From NCBI RefSeq assembly GCF_040183065.1, contig NC_091119.1, positions 193,913,543-193,977,542 on the forward strand: a stretch of DNA of 64,000 bases, read 5' to 3'. The stretch comes from Periplaneta americana (taxonomy: Eukaryota; Arthropoda; Insecta; Blattodea; Blattidae). The first letter of the stretch is position 1. Every line of letters begins with the position of its first letter. Under the pieces are notes generated by a model. It worked only from the letters and a program-made list of their open reading frames with translations, searched no databases and was not told where the DNA came from. The position numbers and the translations under genes are program-made. Shown here piece after piece: positions 57,599 to 64,000 of this stretch.

Positions 57599-57964
57599 CT
57601 GTACTCCAACCACGAGAAAGTCTTCGGGGACTGAGACGAAGCGGGATAATGCTGTGAATGAATGTTGATGTCATAAGATGTCATAAGGTTACACACGTGG
57701 GTACTCTTATCTTTATTGGCTAGCTCTCACAGCACAAACCATAACATTGATACAGACATATTGATACTACCCTAGTTACCAAAATTAGATCACTGTTAAT
57801 CTCCTGGTCTTTTAATCTCTCCATACAGGAAATAACATATGCAGGAGAGCGCATGGTTTTTAAACTGGCGTTATAACGGTAATATTATTTATCTACTTCG
57901 TTCCAATAGATGACGCAATAGTAAGCACATTCCTTTCGCGGTTGATCTCCTGGTTGGAGAACAG
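57599..57964. mobile_element. ~366-bp MITE, copy 2
   Basis: Closely matches 53719-54086; ends CTGTACTCCAACCACGAGA and CTCCTGGTTGGAGAACAG. A TAGGCCTA (57968-57975) directly follows the right end. Confidence 0.82.
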
Positions 57965-58072
57965 TAGTAGGCCTACTTCTAGAGTGATAACTTTTTGTTT
58001 ATATGTATTGAAAGTATTGTATAAATTGAGGTAAAAATGCTGACTTTTAACTTCCTGAAATCTAATAAAGTA

Positions 58073-58467
58073 CAGTAGTGGCAAACAAACCGGACCGACC
58101 CTTGCAGCTGATTTCAGAGCCTTATTCACTTCAGAGCACGATAGACTGGTAACTAAGACTTTCGTGGTTCGAATTCTGCCTGGGAAGGAAACTTGTTTTG
58201 TTCCTTATTCAAATTTATTCCCAATACTTTTCGATTACAGCGATATTTTACTACTTAATTAACCCATTATTCCCAGAACACGAATTTTACCAGCAATCGA
58301 AAAGTATAGGGAATAAATGTGAATAAGGAAAAAAAAAAAAAAAAAAGTTTCCGTCCCAGGCAGGATTCGAACCACGAAAGTCTTAGTTACAGTCTATCGT
58401 GCTCTGAAGTGAACAAGGCTCTGAGATCAGCTACAAGGGTCGGTCCGGTTTATTTTTGCCACTACTG
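58073..58467. mobile_element. Palindromic Tc1/mariner-type MITE with tRNA-like arms
   Basis: Ends CAGTAGTGGCAAACAAACCG and complement (…TTTTTGCCACTACTG), each with TA outside. Arms are about 165 bp. Each arm carries a B-box-like GGTTCGAAT and a GTAACTAAGACTTTCGTGG segment, so a degraded tRNA-like sequence sits in mirror image. An A-run (58330-58347) interrupts the right arm. Confidence 0.85.
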
Positions 58468-58599
58468 TACATACATTGCCATTTTTTTTTAATTTCAACC
58501 TTATTTTCGCACCGAAACCTTAGTATCACGAAATTAACCGAGTCTGCCCTCTGTGACATGGCTTGTGTTCATATAATTGATTTTAGATTTTGATTAATG

Positions 58600-58782
58600 T
58601 TTATGATATTGGTGACTGAGGTGATAACGAATCAGGGTATGTAAATTTCAAATTCGGTATTTGCCTTTGTGATTGTGGGAAACCATTAAAAACTACCGTG
58701 AGATTGCCAGTCACGGGATTTGAACCCGGGACCTCTGGAATGCGAGTCTCAAACGTTACCTTCTTAGCCAACTCGCACGATC
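58600..58782 (-). mobile_element. tRNA-derived SINE, minus strand (different family)
   Basis: Minus strand: A-box GTGCGAGTTGGCTAAGAAGG, B-box GGGTTCAAATCCCGTG, body with ATGGTTTCCCACAATCAC. It ends 63 bp before exon 8 of the dynein gene. Confidence 0.82.
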
Positions 58783-58845
58783 TGTCATCTTTTCTGTTTA
58801 ATTATGTCACTTCACATATTTATTAGCTTATGTATGTGTTTGCAG

Positions 58846-59040
58846 ATCATCACAAATTCAGAGACATTCTCATCGATTACAGAAGCTATAAGGCCTTTGA
58901 TGGAAGGACTTCGCATGATTTGGATTCTATCAGAGTATTTTGGAAAAGAAGAGAACATGGTAACCCTGATGGAAGGGATCGCATGGGTGCTGAGTGACCA
59001 AGCTAAATCTCGTCTCAATATAACAGAAGTACTTAAGTAT
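58846..59040 (+). CDS. DNAH10: Dynein heavy chain exon 8 (residues 626-690)
   Basis: Acceptor GTGTTTGCAG at 58845; frame IITNSETFSSITEAIRPLME, LRMIWILSEYFGKEENMV, LMEGIAWVLSDQAKSRLN, ending ITEVLKY. The donor is most likely TAT|GTAATA at 59040. Sixty-five codons, phase 0. The LRMxWILSxxxxxxExMxxLMExIAW pattern is the strongest DNAH10 signature in the window. A mariner insertion starts 27 bp after the donor. Confidence 0.93.
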
Positions 59041-59738
59041 GTAATATACACCTCAGATGTAACTATACACAGGCTGTAACGAAAAAGTGGGTAAAACTTT
59101 AAAGTTATGGATTCCTTTTTTATAAAAGAAAAAAAAATGGTTACATTAACATGGATCTGGAAATGCTTAGTTTCTGAATAGAACTTGCAAGTATGATCAG
59201 ACTGCACTCCAATACGTTTGTTTGCTGGCATTAGGGTTGCTAGATTGGGCTACTTAAAATTTTAATTGGCTATTTATTTTTACCATTGGGCTACTTGCGA
59301 CTTTTTGGGCTACTCAAATTTTTTCGGGGCTATTTTTGGGCTATTTTTTCTGATTTCAATTTGTGGAAAATTAATAATAATAGGTGTAGTAACAGTCTTC
59401 CTCTCCGTGAAAAAACCTGTTACAGTGTACGTCTCGCTTTATTCCACCACCACCTTAATCACGAGAAACGAGGTACCTATGCGAAATATATATTTATTGT
59501 ACATGTCACATGACCAAGCCAGTGTAAGGGGATTTTCTCGTTTTACCATGACCAGTGCCAGCAGAAATGCAGTGGCGAAGTGCAGCCTGCAGGCACATAA
59601 TAATCAGTTGTTGTTTTTCCTCCAATTCAAGCGTTAGTATTTTTGTGAATGCCGTTGTAGTTTATTGCAATAATCTTAAATTAGGAACTAGGATCTTTTG
59701 TAAAAGTGATATACAGTTGAGAATTAATTTTTTTTAGT

Positions 59739-60437
59739 TTATGCTCGACCATGCCGAAATGTACTAATTATACATCTGGTAGCAGTCCTTTAATGCATGT
59801 CATTAAAGTACACCTACTCATTAAAGTACAGGTCTTCAGCCAATGATAACTCAGCTTACATGTGTTCAGCCAATGACAAGTCAGCTTTGTACCGTTATAA
59901 AACCGCAAGTATCGATTATTCTCGGATATGCAATCGAAAGAGAATTAGTGAAAAGTTACGGAGACTGGAAATCCAATACTGTCGCAGAAGGTTATGTTCT
60001 GTTACTATAATAATTAGCGTTAATTGTAAATAATATTCAAATAAATTCAATTTGTCATCTCGTTTTTCAATGTCGAATTCAATAATCAGGGTTATAATAT
60101 TATAATATTATCAAGTTTAACGGGACTACGTCAAGGTTAATGACATTATTGTTCCTCGGAAAAAATCAATACTTTTGCGTCTGCGCACATCTCACAATTC
60201 ACGACCTAGAACAAGGTCACTTCCGATCTTGTCAGTTACAAATAAAATGTATACATCTGAATACCGGTAATTTCAAGTTAGAAATATGGTCGAGCATAAA
60301 AAGTCGTATGAAACTCGCCTATAATGGTAATTAAGAAGCTCGTATGAAAATTATGAAACTCGCTTGCACTCGTTTCATAAATATCCATACTCGATTCTTA
60401 ATTACTAATCATTATAGGCTCGTTGCATAATGTACTA
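59739..60437 (+). mobile_element. Dispersed repeat B, copy 3, nested in the hAT element
   Basis: Same ends and 3' hairpin as the copy at 5383-6020. A short duplicated AGTACATTAAAG-type difference lies near 59800. It lies wholly within the hAT element, so it is the younger insertion. Confidence 0.8.
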
Positions 60438-60634
60438 TTTTTGTATCCTAATTATAATGTAGGCTAATTATTCAATTCTGAGTCCTATAGTGAAATAATT
60501 TTAAGAGATCTGTGTTTGTTATAGAAGTGATATACAGTAACATTTTTTAATTGTGATAGTGAATAACTTTTTTATACATTTATTTTGTTTTGTGATTATA
60601 CTGAAAATGGAAATATTTATTATTTCGTTCTGTA

Positions 60635-60823
60635 ATGCTGAAAATGGGAAAGTGGGAGAAGTATACCAAAACGTTTAATAGGCAGTGGTTAAATGGTACT
60701 TCATTCTCAAACTGGCTTCAGGATGTGAAAGACGAGAGGAATAAAGCAGATTGTAAAGTTTATGAGGTTCAAATTAGTGCTCATAAAGGAGACTTGGAAA
60801 AAAAAACATTCCGATTCAATTAA
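60635..60823 (+). pseudogene. hAT-associated BED/zinc-finger-like N-terminal frame
   Basis: The frame reads KWEKYTKTFNRQWLNGTSFS, NWLQDVKDERNKADCKVYEV and QISAHKGDLEKKTF. It resembles the short F-x-x-x-WL...FxxWL...AxCxxCxxxIxAHxxxLxxH modules at the N-terminus of hAT transposases, but the second Cys and final His are replaced, so zinc binding is lost. Confidence 0.5.
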
Positions 60824-61101
60824 ACATACCGGTATATAATCCGCGAAATATAAATTTGCCATTTATATTGGGTTACTTTTTCTGAATTTTGGCTAGTTTT
60901 CCAGCGAGCTTTCGCTACTTTTAGTTATACGAATCTGGCAACCCTGGCTGGAATTATTGTGATGCATTCTGTTTATATTTCTTTAGATTGACTGTATAAA
61001 AAAATATTCACCTCCTGCCTGAATACAGGTCGCAGCTCGACGTCTCATCGAGATTCGAACATGCTTGGTCTTCACATTCACCAGACATCAACCCATTATA
61101 C

Positions 61102-62061
61102 TTTTTTTTTCTTATTAAACCAAACCCTTTAACTCTATTAAATATAGAATATAATCTAAATTTAACAGAAGAAATACTGAAATCAGAAGTAAACACTGAA
61201 ATGCTGAAACAATTGTCTTTAGAGACAATTAATATTAGGTACCCTCCACAAAACCGGCTTCATTTATACACCGACGGATCCTTGATCTCCAGAGAACAAG
61301 GTGCCGGTGCAGGTGTTACGTGCTGTCTCTTCTCCCTTTATAGGTCTCTTGGATATGGAACAACAAGTTTTGATGGTGAAATCATTGCAATAAATGAATG
61401 TCTCAGGAATCTTCTATGCCACATCAATAAATTTAGGAATGCAGTTATATTGTCAGACTCCAAAGCAGCTATTCTATCAATAGTCTCTAAACACACACCT
61501 TCATCTCAAACAGCAGAAATAACTAAAATGCTCTCTCAATTATTATCACTCAATAAAAGAATTGTATTCCAATGGATACCATCTCATTGTGGAATCCTGG
61601 GAAAAGAGAATGCGGATGCTTTAGCAAAGAAGGGCAGCACTGCTACTTACAGACCTGTTACTAAATCTACGTATTACTCTGTGAAGAGATTTATTAAATC
61701 TACATACTTAGACTTCAACAAACAAAATTTGATAACACAATCCCAAGGGAAAAAATTGAACTCTCTGCATCAAAATCCACAGTTAATTCTCGATTTACCA
61801 CGAAAATCGTCTGTAGCTGCATTTAGATTGGCAACAGGCCATGATTGTATGGCCGAACACCTGCATAGAATTGGAATATATCAGTCCCCTAACTGTCCAT
61901 TGTGCAACTCAAACCAAGAAATGGATTTGGAACACCTCAAAATCTGTGCTTCAGTGGCTAGTCATGATAATATCTTTGAAAAATATTGGAGTGCAAGAGG
62001 TCAAATGACTTTATTATCAAATGCCTGGCATTAGAAAACAACAGCAACATTTTTTTTTCTT
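61102..62061 (+). mobile_element. LINE family E insertion with 12-bp target duplication
   Basis: TTTTTTTTTCTT at 61102-61113 and 62050-62061 flanks a 936-bp 5'-truncated LINE. Its frame (61201-62034, open upstream to about 61114) carries an RNase H domain: YTDGSL (Asp), FDGEIIAI (Glu), LSDSKAA (Asp), PSHCGILGKENADALAK (His and Asp). A C-terminal CPLCNSNQEMDLEHLKIC knuckle and the end LLSNAWH follow. It is intact over 277 codons but lacks reverse transcriptase. A Jockey/I-group LINE is likely. It interrupts the mariner transposase remnant. Confidence 0.9.
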
Positions 62062-62570
62062 TGGGGGCTCTTACAGTCGGTGGTAGAGGCCTATTCGATG
62101 TCTGTGAATAATAAAGAAATTCTCTGTCAGCGGATTCCGCAAGGCTGTTAGTCAATGAAAACTTTACTAGGAATTTGGGAAAATGTTCAGCAGACGAGCT
62201 GTGGTTTGTATTCAGGCAGGAGGTGGAAATGTAAACAGAATGCATCAGAATAATTACAGCAAAAATCTTACTGGAGTGCACTATAATCATACTTGCAAAC
62301 ACTAGTCAGCAATCAAGCATTTTCGGACCCATGTCGATGTAACAACTTTTTATTCTATACATATCAGGAATCCAGACCTGAATTTTTATCCATTTATTTT
62401 ATTACACCCTATATATAATACAGTGAGATGCAAAAAAATGGAACGCTTTGATAAAATATAATTTTCCAATCGAAACATAATTTTATAAAATATCTTAAAT
62501 GTAGAGGTATTCACACAATTTAGGAGATACTGTCTCGTACAATAGATTTCCGCCACTCTTCACGTTTATA

Positions 62571-63643
62571 CAGGGACATCATTTTATTTTTACTAACATT
62601 TTTAATATTAACCTGACTATACCTTTAGAGAACCGGAAACACCGCTTGCTCCCCCCTCCAAGACTGGAGTTCGATGATACTGGCGTAAAACACAAATCAC
62701 ACTACTAGGTATAGGAAGGAAGAAAAGTAGTTCATTTACGTAAACTAGGAAATATCGCGATTTTGAGTTTGATAATTTTCATTAGGTTTTTCTTTAATCA
62801 AAGTACAGTACTGTTTTAAGAATAAGTGTTTTACTCACGAAGTGAGTTATCCATGCGAACGTATTCATTATGCAGTGTATATTATACTGTCTACAGCACA
62901 TTAGCGTACAATATAGAGAAAGAAGTTAAATTGAAAAATAATCATAATATGAATATTTAAACACAATTTTGAAAATGGTGGCCGTTCATTTCGATACAGG
63001 CTTCAGTTCTTTTGTGCATATTATCGCACTATAGACTATTGCATCTAATTCCAATTGCCAGTTTCATCCTTCGTACTAGTAACTCATGTTGAAATAATTC
63101 TGTACCTACTCTACGTACTGTAAATTCAATCTTCACTTCTGCCCGACCCGAAAATATAAAATTACTCAGACATGCTCTCTACTGTCCGTCCAAGTGGTTA
63201 TGCCGCAGGATTGTAGAAAGGGAGGAAATCACGTGACAGTTAATTACTTAACGAGGCCCTTTTATTTAAGTTAAATTAAACAGCTGTATAATATTACGTA
63301 AACTTCCAATTCCTAAGAGAAATTAATGTTTTCAGAAAAGAGCTAAGACAGCCCAGCTATTACAGAGGGGCGTGCAGAAGCAGGTGGGGGAAATCGGGAT
63401 GCGACGTAGGCAAACGGACAGTACCTGTGCGAAAATATGATTCAATATTGAAAGCTCTTTCGTCACTGGAAAACGCGAACATATTTCTGCAACGTACTAT
63501 ACTCAGTAACTCAGTACTGCTTACTATCTGCGGTCTTGGTTCTGTGTGGAGTTGGAACTTCCTTAGTAGAAGGGGTGGGAGTGAAGTACATTCAAAAACT
63601 CAGGTACAATAAAAATTGAAGTAAAAATAAAGTGATGTCCCTG
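62571..63643 (+). mobile_element. TIR element T, copy 3
   Basis: Ends CAGGGACATCATTTTATTTT and complement, TATA on both sides, same orientation as copy 1, with the 61-codon frame at 63427-63612. It shares with copy 2 a short segment AGAAGCAGGTGGGGGAAATC (about 63376) that copy 1 lacks. Confidence 0.9.
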
Positions 63644-64000
63644 TATATAACTCTAAACAGTGCGTTAATTGTATTGCTGCAATTTTTTGAACAACAGGGA
63701 AATAAAATTTTTTGCACGATCGTGTTTTTTTATTGTATTTACAGTTAGCGTCGTTAGGCCTTGAAAGTTCGAATTCTCACACAGAAACTTGTTGCTAGGG
63801 TAACCATGCTTCGTAACATAAAACTATACTGAAATAGACCCATTACAGTGCACTTATTGTTACTTAGTTACCATTACAGTGCAGTTTTGCGAAGGCTTTG
63901 GAATAATATTGCTCTAAATTTTCAATTGAAATACTCGTGCTGCTCGATTTTCAAACTTATCCTCGATTTTGTAAAAAGCACTTTCCAAACCTTGCAGGTA
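63644..64000. other. Dynein intron, end of window
   Basis: No feature is certain. The last bases CCAAACCTTGCAG (63985-63997) look like a splice acceptor but the following exon would lie outside the window. Confidence 0.35.

Larger units (their letters stand above)
39579..59040 (+). other. DNAH10: Gene model 2: axonemal dynein heavy chain (DNAH10-like), N-terminal eight exons
   Basis: Coding exons 39596-39833, 43270-43893, 48341-48405, 48541-48771, 50983-51278, 53292-53472, 55668-55907 and 58846-59040 join with matching phases into 690 codons without a stop; the gene continues past the window. Axonemal dynein heavy chains are about 4,500 residues, so this is the first sixth (tail, DHC_N1). 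The blocks after residue 310 match, in order, the DNAH10 tail as I know it: an FFLR-type motif, GxIKLPxP, a W-rich linker, and LRMIWILS followed by LMExIAW. DNAH10 belongs to the two-headed inner arm I1/f complex, driving bending of sperm flagella and motile-type sensory cilia. DNAH2 is the next best candidate but lacks the LMExIAW similarity. Confidence 0.85.
59232..60946 (+). mobile_element. hAT-like element with 8-bp target duplication
   Basis: Left TAGGGTTGCTAGATT, right AATCTGGCAACCCTG; flanks GCTGGCAT (59224-59231) and GCTGGAAT (60947-60954), an 8-bp duplication with one mismatch. Subterminal GGGCTACTT motifs. Contains a BED-like frame at 60635-60823 and repeat B copy 3 (59739-60437). 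No transposase core. Confidence 0.85.
59068..62413 (+). mobile_element. mariner-like element with long TIRs, broken by two insertions
   Basis: The left ACACAGGCTGTAACG (59068 on) and the right complement of AGGGTGTAATAAAATAAATG (to 62413) are ends of long inverted repeats, recognisable through GTTACATTAACATGG, AAATGCTTAG and TTGCAAGTATGAT. After removing a hAT element (59232-60946) and a LINE (61114-62049), less than 700 bp remain. Transposase remnants: HSPDINPLYFFF before the LINE and, after it, a WG-type continuation and RRAVVCIQAGGG (about 62190-62225), the mariner C-terminus. Confidence 0.8.

Noticed and set aside
61201-62034. Host RNase H-like gene
   Set aside because: Bounded by a 12-bp target duplication, with a Jockey-type C-terminal knuckle and other truncated copies in the window; it is a LINE fragment.

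Overview
The window looks like a piece of a large, AT-rich, repeat-loaded insect genome. The intron-exon structure, RTE/CR1/Jockey-type LINEs, tRNA-headed SINEs, mariner, hAT, piggyBac-like and Helitron elements all point to an insect. The LINE and SINE types resemble those I know from cockroaches and termites, so a blattodean is my best guess (inference). No prokaryotic, organellar or viral gene is visible.

Two host genes can be assembled, both on the + strand. Gene 1 (exons 8068-8119, 22873-23895, 32571-32917) encodes a secreted protein of about 473 residues. It has a signal peptide split over two exons, eight Gly-Tyr-Pro-Lys proline-rich repeats, a His-rich patch and one six-cysteine chitin-binding type-2 domain that is itself split by an 8.7-kb intron. 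It fits the CPAP1 class of cuticle proteins. All splice phases agree and the gene appears complete.

Gene 2 (eight exons between 39579 and 59040, continuing beyond the window) encodes the N-terminal 690 residues of an axonemal dynein heavy chain, best matching the DNAH10 inner-arm group. Its second exon codes for about 208 Lys/Glu-rich residues. That exon has symmetric phase (1-1), so skipping it would keep the frame. It is bracketed by a LINE inserted 19 bp upstream of its acceptor and a Helitron ending 48 bp downstream of its donor.

Layout. 1-8067: upstream flank with Helitron, LINE and MITE remnants and an 800-bp purine tract. 8068-32917: gene 1, with two giant introns full of LINEs, SINEs, a three-level nest (Harbinger-like > piggyBac-like > mariner MITE, 12713-14797), a nested SINE/transposon complex (18075-20020) and a 37-bp minisatellite of about 33 copies (27432-28655). 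33249-39570: intergenic, with a full Helitron (33249-34362) and another Helitron sitting inside a pentanucleotide microsatellite (38036-38954). 39579-59040: the dynein exons, with introns holding LINEs, TIR elements and a pogo-like remnant. 59068-62413: a mariner remnant containing a hAT element (itself containing another repeat) and a LINE, in the last dynein intron. 62571-63643: the third copy of a 1.06-kb TIR element.

The two genes have no evident functional link (cuticle versus axoneme). Most of the remaining sequence is transposon-derived, and several insertions can be dated relative to one another from target-site duplications and empty paralogous sites.
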